From: Aquihabitans sp. G128 | Lineage (GTDB): Bacteria; Actinomycetota; Acidimicrobiia; Acidimicrobiales; Iamiaceae | Assembly (NCBI RefSeq): GCF_019048865.1 | Contig: NZ_CP077604.1 | Location: 4,650,001 to 4,714,000, forward strand | Direction: 5' to 3' | DNA length: 64,000 nt | Shown: one piece after another, positions 8,980 to 19,792 of the stretch | Layout: every line of letters starts with the position of its first letter | How positions within the stretch are numbered: the first letter of the stretch is position 1 | Notes under the pieces: model-generated | What the model was told of the DNA's origin: nothing | Database searches by the model: none | What the model saw: only the letters and a program-made list of their open reading frames with translations | Position numbers and translations under genes: made by a program

Positions 8980-9023
8980 GCCCCGGCCCGTCGATCGCTC
9001 CGCACCGATCGACGGGCCGGGGC
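8980..9023 (+). terminator. Strong GC-rich stem-loop, probable terminator
   Basis: CCCCGGCCCGTCGATCG (8981-8997) pairs perfectly with 9006-9022 around an 8-base loop, and a further G-C pair extends the stem to 18 bp. It lies about 95 bases after the stop at 8884. There is no T-run, as is usual in high-GC actinobacteria; an attenuator or RNA-processing role is the alternative. Confidence 0.65.
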
Positions 9024-9291
9024 CCGTTCGCTCCTGGGCACGGGCCCGGGCGACTCGCAGGTCGGTGTGGCACCTGCCACGTGAGGGCGTCAGATCCACC
9101 GTCATCCGCACCCGCCGCTCGCCCCGTAGAACCCGATGCCGACCGCGATGAGGTCGGCACCGTCCCCCCAAGGTCCCGTGGGGCGGGTCGGTCGGGTACT
9201 GGGGAGCATCCGATCGGCCCGCCTCACGAGCTCTCTCGAGCGCACCGGGGCGGCCTGCGCAGGGCAGCGCACCTCCCCGCGGAAACGGCGG

Positions 9292-9313
9292 CTCCTCTGA
9301 GCGTTCTCGGAGC
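9292..9313 (+). promoter_or_regulatory. Candidate operator, tandem 11-bp motif
   Basis: CTCCTCTGAGC is followed by GTTCTCGGAGC, an 11-base tandem near-repeat (8 of 11) resembling the motifs at 6723 and 7669. It lies 70 bases upstream of the adaptor gene start. Confidence 0.35.
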
Positions 9314-9382
9314 TTCGGCGTCGATGGTGGTGCCCGTCCACCACCGCCAGCGGCCGTCCGCCGCGCCACGAGGAGACCTCTG

Positions 9383-10785
9383 TTGGGATCGCTACGCCGC
9401 AAGGTGCTCCAGCCCTGGGTGATCATGCCGCTCGCCGCGCTGCTCGCCGTCGGGGGCTGGTACCTGTTCCGCCCGAAGGACGACGCCGCCGCCGACGGCA
9501 CGGCCACCGCCGCCACCGAGCAGCTGGTGGCCGCCACGAGCGGGTCCATGGCCCAGACGGTGTCGGCCGAGGGCACGATCGCGGCGGCCAAGACCGACGA
9601 CCTGAGCTTCTCGTCCTCGGGCACGGTCACGGCGGTGAAGGTGGCGGCCGGGGACACCGTGAAGGCCGGTCAGGTGCTGGCCACCATCGACTCCGCCGAG
9701 CTGCAAGCCGCGGTCACCGATGCCGAGGCCACCGTCGCCGACGCCGAGGCGACCCTCTCCGACGACACCGACGCCGGGGCCACCGACGCCCAGCTGGAGG
9801 CCGACCAGAGCACGCTCACCTCGGCTCAGGACCAGCTGGCCACCGCCCAGGAGGCCCTCGACGGCGCCAGCCTGGTCGCCACGTTCGACGGCACCGTCGC
9901 CGCGGTGAACATCACCGACGGCGAGGAGCTGGCCAGCGGCGGCAGCGGCGGCACCGCCACCACCGGGTCCGGCAGCGGCTCCGGCCAGTCGGCCAGCACC
10001 CTCGGCAGCAGCTCGTCGCAGGGGGCGGGGGCCGGATCCGGGAGCACCGACACCACCTCCACCGCCCAGATCCAGGTGGTCAGCGCCGACGCCTTCACCG
10101 TCGACCTCAGCTTCGACGACACCGAGATCGCCGACCTGAAGGCCGGCCAGGTGGCCGGGATCACGCTCTCGACCTCGACGACCACGTCCACCAACGGCTT
10201 CCCGGGTGGCGGGTTCCCCGGCGGCTTCCAGCGCCAGCAGGCGACGCCGACCACCGCAGCGGGGGCCACCACCACGACGACCACGCCGGTGACGGCCGAC
10301 GAGTCCGACGTCAAGGGCATCGTGACCGAGGTGGGCAAGGTGGCCGACGCCAGCTCCGGTGTGGCCTCGTACCCGGTGACCGTCGCCTTCTCCGACACCA
10401 CCGGTGACTTCCACGCCGGGGCCACCGCCACGGTGGCCATCACCTACGCCGAGGTGGCGGACGCGATCCAGGTGCCGACCCGGGCCGTGACCACGGCCGA
10501 CGGGACCTCGACCGTCACCGTCGACGCCGACGGCACGGTCGGCGGCACCACCGAGGTGCGCACCGTCACCATCGGCCTCACCGCCGGCGGCATGGTCCAG
10601 ATCACGAGCGGCCTGAAGGCCGGCGAGCAGGTCGTGCTGGCCCTCGGCGGGCCGGGCCGCACGGCGGCGACCGGTGGCACCGGTGGCACCGGTGGCACGG
10701 GCATCGGGGGTGGCGGGTTCACGCCGCCCGCCGGCTTCACCCCACCGGACGGTGCCACCGCCGGGGCCCAGCAGGGGACCGGATC

Positions 10786-10789
<4 letters not shown>
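9383..10789 (+). CDS. HlyD/MacA-like periplasmic adaptor of an ABC exporter
   Basis: 468 residues. An N-terminal membrane anchor (WVIMPLAALLAVGGWYLF) is followed by the biotinyl-lipoyl-like half GTVTAVKVAAGDTVKAGQVLATIDS, an Ala/Asp-rich helical hairpin (about 105-155), the second lipoyl half LVATFDGTVAAVNITDGEEL, a low-complexity Gly/Ser insert, a beta-barrel and a C-terminal Gly/Pro tail. The start is TTG 9383, supported by AGGAG seven bases upstream. The TGA overlaps the GTG of the MacB gene (GTGA). It should couple the exporter to the cell envelope; in a Gram-positive-type organism the partner outside the membrane is unknown. Confidence 0.87.
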
Positions 10790-12732
<1,943 letters not shown>

Positions 12733-12895
12733 CGGTGCCTGCGCTCGCCCGTTCCTCGACCCCTCCCTGCCGCCTCGGTGCGCCTGTCGTGCCCCGCCGC
12801 TCCACCTCGGGGCTGCGGACCGTGAACCCCTCGACCGCCTCCTGCGGCAGCGCGGCCGCGGTGCCCGTCCCGCCCCACCACCTCCTGCGGAGCCT

Positions 12896-15076
12896 GTGAC
12901 CGTGACCTCTTCGACCATCCCCGAGCTGCCCGCCACCGACGGGGCCGCCGCCCGGCTCTTCGGCCCGCCCCACCAGGCTGCCGGCCGCCGGCGGCGCACG
13001 CCCCGCCGCGCGCTCGCCGGGGGAGCGGCGGCCGCGGTCCTGCTGGTCGGCGGCGTCGCCGTGGCCGGCACGGGGTCCTCGGGCTCCGGCGGCTACCGGA
13101 CCGCCGTCGCCGGGCGCCACCAGGTGGACCAGGTGCTGGACGCCGTCGCCACCATCGAGCCCGTGAGCCAGGCCAGCGTGGCGTTCCCCGTGAGCGGGAC
13201 GGTGGCCTCGGTCGACGTGCAGGTGGGCGACGACGTGGCCACCGGCACGCCCCTGGCCACCCTCGACACCGCGTCGCTCGTGGACGCCCTGCACGAGAAG
13301 CAGGCGGCGCTGGCCCAGGCCGAGCTGGTCCTCGAGAAGGCCCTCGCCGGCGAGGACGTGTCCGGCCTCACCGGCTCGGGCGGCGGGGCCGGCTCGGGCT
13401 CGGGTGCTGCGTCCGGCCCGGCCAGCGGCGTGGCCGACCTCTCGTCGGGTGCGTCGTCCGGCGCGTCGGCCGACGAGGCCGCGGCCTCGCTCGACGACAC
13501 CTCGGCCATCGGTGGCTCGGTCCGCTCGGTCTCGTCGGCGAGCACGTCGAGCTCGACCACGTCGACCACGTCGACCACGACGTCCTCCGGCTCGACCGGG
13601 TCGTCGGCGGCGCCTTCGGCCGCCTCGCCCTCGAGCGGGTCGACCGCGGCGGGCTCGGCCTCGACCGCTTCCTCGTCCACCTCGGCCGCGCCATCGGCCG
13701 CCTTCGCGGCGCCCTCGCCGACGGCAGGCTCGTCGACCGGCCCCACCGATGCCCAGGTGCAAGCCGCCCAGCAGGCCGTGCTCGACGCCACGCGAGCAGT
13801 CGACGCCGCCCTCGCCGACGCCCAGCAGGCGCTCGACTCCGCCACCCAGGTGTGCGCAGCGGTGGGCCAGCCCGCCGGGACCACCACGACCACGACGCCG
13901 GGCGGCGGCACGACCACGACCACGACGCCGGGCGACACCACCACGACGACCACCCCGGCCACCGTCGACCCCGGCATCGCCGCCTGCCGCGACGCCCTGC
14001 AGGCCGTGCTCGATGCCCAGCAGGTGGTGGCGACGGACCAGGCCGCCCTGTCGACGGCTTCGACCGCGCTCGACGACCTCCTCGACCAGCGAGCGGCCGC
14101 CGGTGGTGGCTCCGGGTCGGGACCGGGCACCGGCTCCGGGTCGGGGACGGGCACCGTGGGCTCGGGCTCGGGTTCGGGATCCGGCACCTCGGGCACGGGC
14201 TCGGGCGGCGGCGGCACGGGCACCGGCAGCGGCGCCGGTTCGGGAGGGACGGGGGCCGGGACGGGCGGCTCGGGCACGGGTGCCACGACCTCGCCGTCGG
14301 CCGCCCAGCTGGTGGCGTACCAAAAGGCTGTCGACGCCGCCGAGGCCCAGGTGGCGGTGGCCGAGCAGGGCGTCGACCAGGCCACCATCGTGTCGCCCAT
14401 CGCCGGACGCGTCGCCTCGGTCGGCCTGGCGGAGGGCGACGACGTCAGCAGCGGTTCGTCGACCGCCACGGTCGTGGTCGTCGGATCGGGCGGCTACGAG
14501 GTCGCCACCACCGTGAGCGTCGACGACATCGACGACGTGGCGTTCGGCCAGCAGGCCACCGTCGTGCCCGACGGCGGCGATGGGGCCCTGCGCGGCGAGG
14601 TGGTCGGCATCGGCGTGGCCGGCACCACGAGCGGGTCGACCACCACGTACCCGGTCACCATCGGCCTCACCGGCGACACCGGGGACCTCGGCAACGGGGC
14701 CACCGCCTCGGTCTCGATCACCACCGACGCCGCCACCAAGGCCCTCGCGGTGCCCACCTCCGCCATCACCACCACGGGCACCCGCCACACGGTGACCGTC
14801 CTCGACGATTCGACGACCTCGACCGCCACCGTGCAGGTCGGCGCCGTGGGCGACACCTGGACCGAGGTCACCAGCGGCCTCCGGGCGGGCCAGCGCGTGG
14901 TCCTCGCCGATCTGGCCAAGCCCCTTCCCGGCTCTGCCACCGACAGCTCGTCGAACAGCACCTCCGACGGCCAGCGCCAGGGCCAAGGCCGGGCCGGCTT
15001 CCCCGGCGGCCAGCGCGGCACCGGCGCCCCACCCGCCGGCTTCACCCCCGGCGCCGGCGCCCCGCCTGGCAACTGA
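12896..15076 (+). CDS. Second HlyD-like adaptor with long Ser/Thr/Gly low-complexity inserts
   Basis: 726 residues. A membrane anchor at about 38-60 (ALAGGAAAAVLLVGGVAVAG) is followed by the lipoyl half GTVASVDVQVGDDVATGTPLATLD, a coiled-coil hairpin interrupted by roughly 300 residues of Ser/Thr/Gly/Ala-rich sequence, then IVSPIAGRVASVGLAEGDDV, a beta-barrel and a Gly/Pro tail. The insert is far longer than in usual adaptors of 350-480 residues and resembles a cell-wall spacer. GTG 12896 or GTG 12902 may be the start. It follows the MacB gene by 163 bases and shares its strand, so it is probably an alternative or additional adaptor for the same exporter. Confidence 0.8.
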   Translation: MTVTSSTIPELPATDGAAARLFGPPHQAAGRRRRTPRRALAGGAAAAVLLVGGVAVAGTGSSGSGGYRTAVAGRHQVDQVLDAVATIEPVSQASVAFPVSGTVASVDVQVGDDVATGTPLATLDTASLVDALHEKQAALAQAELVLEKALAGEDVSGLTGSGGGAGSGSGAASGPASGVADLSSGASSGASADEAAASLDDTSAIGGSVRSVSSASTSSSTTSTTSTTTSSGSTGSSAAPSAASPSSGSTAAGSASTASSSTSAAPSAAFAAPSPTAGSSTGPTDAQVQAAQQAVLDATRAVDAALADAQQALDSATQVCAAVGQPAGTTTTTTPGGGTTTTTTPGDTTTTTTPATVDPGIAACRDALQAVLDAQQVVATDQAALSTASTALDDLLDQRAAAGGGSGSGPGTGSGSGTGTVGSGSGSGSGTSGTGSGGGGTGTGSGAGSGGTGAGTGGSGTGATTSPSAAQLVAYQKAVDAAEAQVAVAEQGVDQATIVSPIAGRVASVGLAEGDDVSSGSSTATVVVVGSGGYEVATTVSVDDIDDVAFGQQATVVPDGGDGALRGEVVGIGVAGTTSGSTTTYPVTIGLTGDTGDLGNGATASVSITTDAATKALAVPTSAITTTGTRHTVTVLDDSTTSTATVQVGAVGDTWTEVTSGLRAGQRVVLADLAKPLPGSATDSSSNSTSDGQRQGQGRAGFPGGQRGTGAPPAGFTPGAGAPPGN

Positions 15077-15111
15077 CCCCCCCTCCGACGCAGGGCCGGC
15101 CCCACCCCTTC

Positions 15112-15160
15112 GAACTTGTCGCAGTTGTCGACCGATGCGTCGGCCAACTGCGACGAGTTC
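15112..15160 (+). repeat. 49-bp palindromic repeat, family II, copy 1
   Basis: The outer arms GAACTTGTCGCAGTTG and CAACTGCGACGAGTTC differ at one position (a G-U pair in RNA). The inner hairpin is CCGA-TGCG-TCGG. The central stretch TCGACCGATGCGTCGGCCAA is identical in all five copies in the window. It lies 35 bases after the adaptor stop. Confidence 0.93.
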
Positions 15161-15229
15161 CGGGTTTGCCGCCGCACAGCTCAACCCGACCGATCCACGC
15201 CACGGTTCCCCGGTTCGGCCCATCCCCTG

Positions 15230-15278
15230 GAACTTGTCGCAGTTGTCGACCGATGCGTCGGCCAACTGCGACCGGTTC
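15230..15278 (+). repeat. 49-bp palindromic repeat, family II, copy 2
   Basis: The core and left arm are the same as in copy 1; the right arm ends GACCGGTTC instead of GACGAGTTC. It has the same orientation and lies 69 bases after copy 1, upstream of the AbiEi/DUF559-like gene. Confidence 0.92.
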
Positions 15279-15344
15279 GGGGATCGAATGGGTGAAGTGT
15301 CCGGATCGGCGGTCGTTGTCACACCCCCGCGGTGGACTGGGGCC

Positions 15345-16268
15345 ATGGCAGCGATCTACGACCAACTGGCGGGCGTCGCCCGTGGGCACCACGGAGTGTT
15401 CACGACCGAGCACGCCGTGGAGCTCGGCATCAGCGAGCGCATGCTCCGTCGCCTCACCGCGACGGGATGGTGCGACCGGCCCTGGCGCGGCATCTACCGC
15501 CTCCGCGGTGCCCCCGACTCCACGGACCAGGCGCTGCAGGTGGCGGTGTGGTTCGGCGGCGACGATGCCGTCGCCTCGCACCGCTCCGCAGCGCAGCTCT
15601 GGGGCCTGCCGGGGTTCGCCGGAGCGCCGCCGGAGGTGACCAAGCCGCGTGGTCAGAGCCAGCGCCGACCGTACGGCTCGTTCCACGGCTCGTTGGCGCT
15701 TCCACCTGCGCACACCACCACCCGTCGAGGGATCGCCGTGACCACCCCGGCGCGCACGATCTTCGACCTGGCCGGCGTGGTGCGGCCGGGCCGGGTGGAG
15801 CGAGCCCTGGACCACAGCCTCAACGAAGAGTTGTGCACCGTCACCGGGCTGCACCAGGTCTTCTTCGCCTTGGCGCGGCGAGGTCGACGCGGGACGGTGG
15901 TGATGCGGCAGCTCCTCGACGCCCGCGGCGTCGGGTACGTGGCCACGGCGTCGGAGCTCGAACGGGAGGGTCGGCGGGTGTTCCGAGAGGCCGGGCTCCC
16001 CGCCCCGGCGTTCGAGGTCGACCTCGGCTCCGAGGCCTGGATCGGCAGGGTCGATGCCGTGTGGCGGGCGGCGCGCGTGGTCGTCGAGCTCGACAGCCGG
16101 AAGCACCACACCCAGCTGCTCGACCGCGACTCGGACCGCCGCCGGGACAACGAGCTGATGTCGGCCGGGTGGCGCGTCATCCGGGTGACCTGGGACGACC
16201 TGCGAGACCGTCCAGATCAGGTGGTGCGCTGGATCCGCAAGGCCCTGGCCTCGTCCCTCGCCGCCTGA
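15345..16268 (+). CDS. AbiEi-like winged-helix protein with C-terminal DUF559 nuclease-like domain
   Basis: 307 residues. The N-terminal part (GVFTTEHAVELGISERMLRR) is an AbiEi-type helix-turn-helix, then WRGIYRLRGAP and ASHRSAAQLWGLPGF, typical of actinobacterial type IV antitoxin-like proteins. The C-terminal third (GYVATASELEREGRRVFREAG, then VDAVWRAARVVVELDS..H.. and RRRDNELMSAGWRVIRVTW) matches the DUF559/Vsr-like PD-(D/E)XK fold with the E-D-ELD spacing. No AbiEii nucleotidyltransferase toxin is next to it, so it is an orphan. ATG 15345 was preferred; the frame stays open upstream into the repeat, which I take as incidental. Confidence 0.8.
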   Translation: MAAIYDQLAGVARGHHGVFTTEHAVELGISERMLRRLTATGWCDRPWRGIYRLRGAPDSTDQALQVAVWFGGDDAVASHRSAAQLWGLPGFAGAPPEVTKPRGQSQRRPYGSFHGSLALPPAHTTTRRGIAVTTPARTIFDLAGVVRPGRVERALDHSLNEELCTVTGLHQVFFALARRGRRGTVVMRQLLDARGVGYVATASELEREGRRVFREAGLPAPAFEVDLGSEAWIGRVDAVWRAARVVVELDSRKHHTQLLDRDSDRRRDNELMSAGWRVIRVTWDDLRDRPDQVVRWIRKALASSLAA

Positions 16269-16316
16269 GGCACGGCGGCGCCGACTCCGAGGGCAGCCCC
16301 CTCGGCGCACCCCCTC

Positions 16317-16365
16317 GAACGTGTTGCACTTGTCGACCGATGCGTCGGCCAACTGCGACGAGTTC
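16317..16365 (+). repeat. 49-bp palindromic repeat, family II, copy 3 (degenerate arm)
   Basis: The core is unchanged but the left arm reads GAACGTGTTGCACTTG and no longer pairs fully with the right arm. It lies between the AbiEi-like and dioxygenase genes. Confidence 0.9.
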
Positions 16366-16424
16366 CGGGATGCTCGACCAGCTCGACGGGGCGAACCCCA
16401 CGGTGGCCGTCGTAGCCTCGGCGC

Positions 16425-17301
16425 ATGAGCGAGACCATGCCCGCGGTGTTCTTCGGGCACGGGAACCCGATGAACGCCCTCGAAGTCGAACCGGTACACC
16501 GAGGCCTGGCGCGCCATCGGGGCTTCGGTCCCCACGCCGAAGGCGATCGTGGTCATCTCGGCGCACTGGTACGTCGGCGCCACCGCGGTCACGGCCATGG
16601 ACCTGCCCCGCACCATCCACGACTTCTACGGCTTCCCGGACGAGCTCTTCGCCGTCGACTACCCGGCGCCCGGCTCCCCCGAGGTGGCAGAGCTGGTGGC
16701 TGAGGTCGCCCAGCCGACGTGGGTCGGCCTCGATCACGACGCCTGGGGGCTCGACCACGGCACCTGGTCGGTCCTCGTGCACGCGTTCCCCTCGGCCGAC
16801 GTGCCCGTCGTACAGCTGTCGATCAACGCCGAGAAGCCCGCCGAGTGGCACTTCGAGCTGGCCACCCGCCTCGCGCCGCTCCGCGACCAAGGCGTGCTGG
16901 TGGTCGGCAGCGGCAACGTGGTCCACAACCTGCGAGCGGTCGACTTCCGCCTTGCGGAGGAGGGCTTCGACTGGGCCCACCGCTTCGACGACGCCGCCCG
17001 GGGCGTGCTGACCACGGACCCGGGCGAGGTGCTCTCGCTGGTCGACCACCCGGACTTCGCGAAAGCCGTGCCCACGCCCGAGCACCACCTCCCCCTCGTC
17101 TACGTGGCGGGCCTGGCCGCAGCCGCCGGAGAGCCCCTCGACGTCCTGGTCGACGGGTACGCCGCCGGATCGCTCTCGATGACCGCCTACGGCCTGGGCG
17201 TCGACCTCCCGCCGTCGTTCGCCAGGGGTGGTGCGCCCGGCTCCGACGCCGCCGACCTCCCCGACCCGGCCATCGTCCCGCCCGAGGACACCAACCTCTG
17301 A
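16425..17301 (+). pseudogene. LigB/YgiD-type extradiol dioxygenase, frameshifted near the N-terminus
   Basis: The first frame (ATG 16425) gives [20 protein letters not shown] and the rest continues from [20 protein letters not shown] one base out of frame, through [24 protein letters not shown] and [14 protein letters not shown] to the stop at 17301. Together these make a normal protein of about 290 residues with the three His of the YgiD metal site. The family opens catechol-type rings such as L-DOPA at the 4,5 position. The break is at about 16485-16490, where four bases stand in place of three. Since everything else is intact, a sequencing error is likely; if real, only a 250-residue fragment from GTG 16549 would be made. 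Confidence 0.8.
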
Positions 17302-17340
17302 CGCTGCCGCCTCCGGGCGAGGCCACCGGTCCGCCGGGCC

Positions 17341-17389
17341 GAACTTGTCGTAGTTGTCGACCGATGCGTCGGCCAACTGCAACAACTTC
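17341..17389 (+). repeat. 49-bp palindromic repeat, family II, copy 4
   Basis: The left arm GAACTTGTCGTAGTTG and right arm CAACTGCAACAACTTC each carry changes that do not compensate each other, while the core is identical to the other copies. It lies between convergent genes. Confidence 0.92.
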
Positions 17390-17474
17390 GAGGGATGGGG
17401 CGCTCGAGGGGGGGTGGGGGCGCTCGAGGGGGTGGGGGCGACGGGGTGGGGGCGGTCGGCGGGTGTCGCTTGCT

Positions 17475-19091
17475 TCAGGGCGTGGGGACGGGGGGCCAGC
17501 AGTAGCGGTGGGGCGGGTCGTCGGGGGTGGCGTCGAAGCCGTCGGTGACGGTGCTGATGGCGTCGGCGACGCGGAGGACGCCGCGCAAGCCACGGGGGAG
17601 GTCGCTGTTGGGCACGGGCTCGACCGGGCGGCGGGCGCCGGTGCCCTTGCGGAGGTCGGCCTGGAGCACGTCGCGCTGGTAGGCGTCCCAGCGGGCTCGG
17701 CCGGCCTGGTGCTCGGGCCGGTCCCGGTAGGCGACGACCACGAGGTCGGTGCCGGCGAGCCGGCGGCGGGCCTTGCCGTCGGCGCCGGGCTGGGCCGGTC
17801 CGGTGTTGGTCTCGATGCTGAACAGCCCTCCGGCGTCGGTGCGGCCGACCAGGCTGCCCGACCGGTCCCGCGTGGCCTGGGCCGAGCAGCAGTCGCTGGG
17901 CCGCACGCCAACCACGGTCAGGTAGGACTCCAGCAGTTCGAGCGGGGTGCTCGGCAGGTACGGGAACGGCGACGGCACGATGGGCGCCTTGTGGATCTGC
18001 GGCTGCACCACCTGGCGCACGGGCTCCCAGTTGAGGACCTCGACGTAGGTGCCGGCCGGCGGGCCCTCGGCCAGGAGCAGCGGTCGGGCTGCCGCCATCT
18101 GGTCGTGCACCCCGACGCCGACCGATGCGGGGTGGAACGCCAGCACCCCGTCGACCCGGGCCCACATGGTGTCGGCGCTGTCCTCGCTGCCGCTGGAGAA
18201 GCTGGTGAAGCTGAGCCGACGGGCGATGCCCAGGGTCTGCTCGGGCGGGATGCCGGCCCCGGTGAGGTAGGCGCCGGCCAGGTCCTCGTCGAGCAGCGAC
18301 GCCTCGCCCACCGCCCGGGCCACCCAACGCTCAGCCCCGTCGAACCACATCGCGATCGGGGTCGGCGCCGGCGGCAGCGCCTCGGTGGCGGCGTGGATGA
18401 CGTCCCACTCCACCACCCGCCGCTGCTCGGACCCGCCCCGACCCGGGCTGGTGCGGTCGGCCACGCGCGAGACGCCGTAGACGAGGTCGGGTCGCCCGGC
18501 CAACCCGCTGGACCCGAGCCAGGCGGCCAGCTCCTCGACCTGGGTCTTGCCGCGCGTGGCGATGCGGCTCACCGTGACCGGCCAGCGCTCGTCGGCCAGG
18601 TACGGCGCCCGGGCCGCCGCCCGAGCCGCCCGCTCCGACGCCCCGATCTCGGCGGCTGGGCGCAGGTCCGGCGGGGCGGGGGTGCCGTCGGGCTGGGTCG
18701 GGACCGGCGCCTTGCGCCGCCCGAGCGGGTTCTTGATCAGGTCCTGGAACTGGGCCTTCGACTGCTGCAACGACCACTCGGTGAGCTCGGCGGCGTTCAT
18801 CTCGAACATCTCGTTCGGGTCGCTGCCCGGGTACGTCGCCGGGGGCGGCCCGCCGTAGAGGTGCTCGCCGGCCGGCCCGCGGAGGGGACGGGCATCGATC
18901 TGCGCCTGCTGCAGGCCCTGGGCCTGGCGCAGGTTGGCCACCGCTTGGGCCTGGGCCTCGGCCACCCGGGCCATGTTGGCGTCGTAGGCCGCCCGTTGCT
19001 CCGGCGACAGCGAGGCCAGCGCCTCCTCGCTCGGGCCCTGGTTCGAGTACGCCGCCTCGATGCCCTGCGACAAGCGCTTGAAGAACCCCAT
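17475..19091 (-). CDS. Uncharacterised 538-residue protein
   Basis: I do not recognise a family. ATG 19091 begins MGFFKRLSQGIEAAY and is followed by an Ala/Gln-rich helical region (about 20-60: SPEQRAAYDANMARVAEAQAQ), a Gly/Pro-rich stretch, then a mixed alpha/beta region with no obvious catalytic motif, signal peptide or membrane segment. VLNWEPVRQVVQPQIHKAP and LPRGLRGVLRVADAISTVTDGF are among the better-ordered stretches. Residues 130-400 mention-worthy for composition are rich in Ala, Pro and Arg. It stands alone between a repeat copy and a SnoaL-like gene on the same strand. The codon pattern and length support a real gene; the reading frame remains open upstream, so a longer N-terminus is possible. 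Confidence 0.65.
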   Translation of the reverse strand: MGFFKRLSQGIEAAYSNQGPSEEALASLSPEQRAAYDANMARVAEAQAQAVANLRQAQGLQQAQIDARPLRGPAGEHLYGGPPPATYPGSDPNEMFEMNAAELTEWSLQQSKAQFQDLIKNPLGRRKAPVPTQPDGTPAPPDLRPAAEIGASERAARAAARAPYLADERWPVTVSRIATRGKTQVEELAAWLGSSGLAGRPDLVYGVSRVADRTSPGRGGSEQRRVVEWDVIHAATEALPPAPTPIAMWFDGAERWVARAVGEASLLDEDLAGAYLTGAGIPPEQTLGIARRLSFTSFSSGSEDSADTMWARVDGVLAFHPASVGVGVHDQMAAARPLLLAEGPPAGTYVEVLNWEPVRQVVQPQIHKAPIVPSPFPYLPSTPLELLESYLTVVGVRPSDCCSAQATRDRSGSLVGRTDAGGLFSIETNTGPAQPGADGKARRRLAGTDLVVVAYRDRPEHQAGRARWDAYQRDVLQADLRKGTGARRPVEPVPNSDLPRGLRGVLRVADAISTVTDGFDATPDDPPHRYCWPPVPTP

Positions 19092-19189
19092 GTCGGTGCC
19101 AGCTCCCGCGATCTGTCCGATTCGTCCCGCCTGCTGCCCAGGGTGGCCCACGGTGCCCGACCTGTAAAGCAGCCGGCCGCAGCGGCGCG

Positions 19190-19642
19190 CTAGGTGGTGG
19201 GCACCGGGCCGACGAGGGTGTTCTGGCGGGCCACCACCAGCCACTCGTCGCCCACCCGCTGGAACACGTACAGGGCGACCATGGCGGGGTCGGGCCCGAT
19301 GGGCTCGCCGTCGCCGTCGCCGTCGATGGCGGTGGCGTAGAGGTGGCAGAGCGCCACGTCGTCGCCGAGCAGCTCCACCTGTCCGGGGCGGTACCGGGCC
19401 CGTCCCTCGGCGAGCGCACCGGCGAAGAGCACGCGGGCGGCGGCCGCGATGGCGGCGGGGCCCTCCAGCTCCTGGCCCGTGACGCCCACCGCCCACGACC
19501 GGTCGCGGAAGTGGGCGGCGAGGAGCTCGGGGTCCTTGGTGTTGAAGGCCCGCTCGTGGTCGGCGATGACGGCGTGGATGGCGTCCACGACGCCCGCCGG
19601 AGCCGTCGGGGAGGTGGTCGAGGTGGTCCGGTTCGTGGTCAT
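19190..19642 (-). CDS. SnoaL-like/DUF4440 (NTF2-fold) protein
   Basis: 150 residues with the NTF2-like pattern: VVDAIHAVIADHERAFNTKDPELLAAHF at the start (helix with the usual 'works as a small-molecule pocket' layout), ELEGPAAIAAAARVLF and FQRVGDEWLVVARQNTLVGP at the end, as in SgcJ/EcaC-type proteins. These are cytoplasmic and often act as isomerases or cyclases, or have no known activity. ATG 19642 is the first start in the frame. No enzyme partner lies next to it. Confidence 0.75.
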   Translation of the reverse strand: MTTNRTTSTTSPTAPAGVVDAIHAVIADHERAFNTKDPELLAAHFRDRSWAVGVTGQELEGPAAIAAAARVLFAGALAEGRARYRPGQVELLGDDVALCHLYATAIDGDGDGEPIGPDPAMVALYVFQRVGDEWLVVARQNTLVGPVPTT

Positions 19643-19704
19643 GTCGCGGACGGTAGGACCTCAAGCCTGCTCGAGGTCAAGGGCTGCTGAAGGCGCCGTT
19701 CAGC

Positions 19705-19753
19705 GAACTTGTCGCAGTCGTCGACCGATGCGTCGGCCAACTGCGACGAGTTC
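19705..19753 (+). repeat. 49-bp palindromic repeat, family II, copy 5
   Basis: The left arm has one further change (GAACTTGTCGCAGTCG), while core and right arm equal copy 1. It lies between two minus-strand genes but keeps the same orientation as the other four copies. Confidence 0.92.
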
Positions 19754-19792
19754 GTGTGGGGTGGGGGTGGGGTGCCCCGGCACGGCCGCCCG

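Larger units (their letters stand above)
8885..9382. other. Gene-free intergenic region upstream of the exporter operon
   Basis: About 500 bases with no credible gene on either strand. It contains the strong stem-loop at 8980-9023 and the tandem operator-like motif at 9292-9313, and ends with the AGGAG ribosome site of the TTG-started adaptor gene. I see nothing else in it. Confidence 0.6.

Noticed and set aside
15135..15345. Start of the AbiEi-like protein inside the repeat (ATG 15135)
   Set aside because: The extra residues are translated repeat sequence with no family resemblance; ATG 15345 fits the known start.
15112..19753. CRISPR-like array from the 49-bp repeats
   Set aside because: The copies are palindromic over their full length, irregularly spaced by 69 to more than 2000 bases, and genes lie between them; no cas genes are present.
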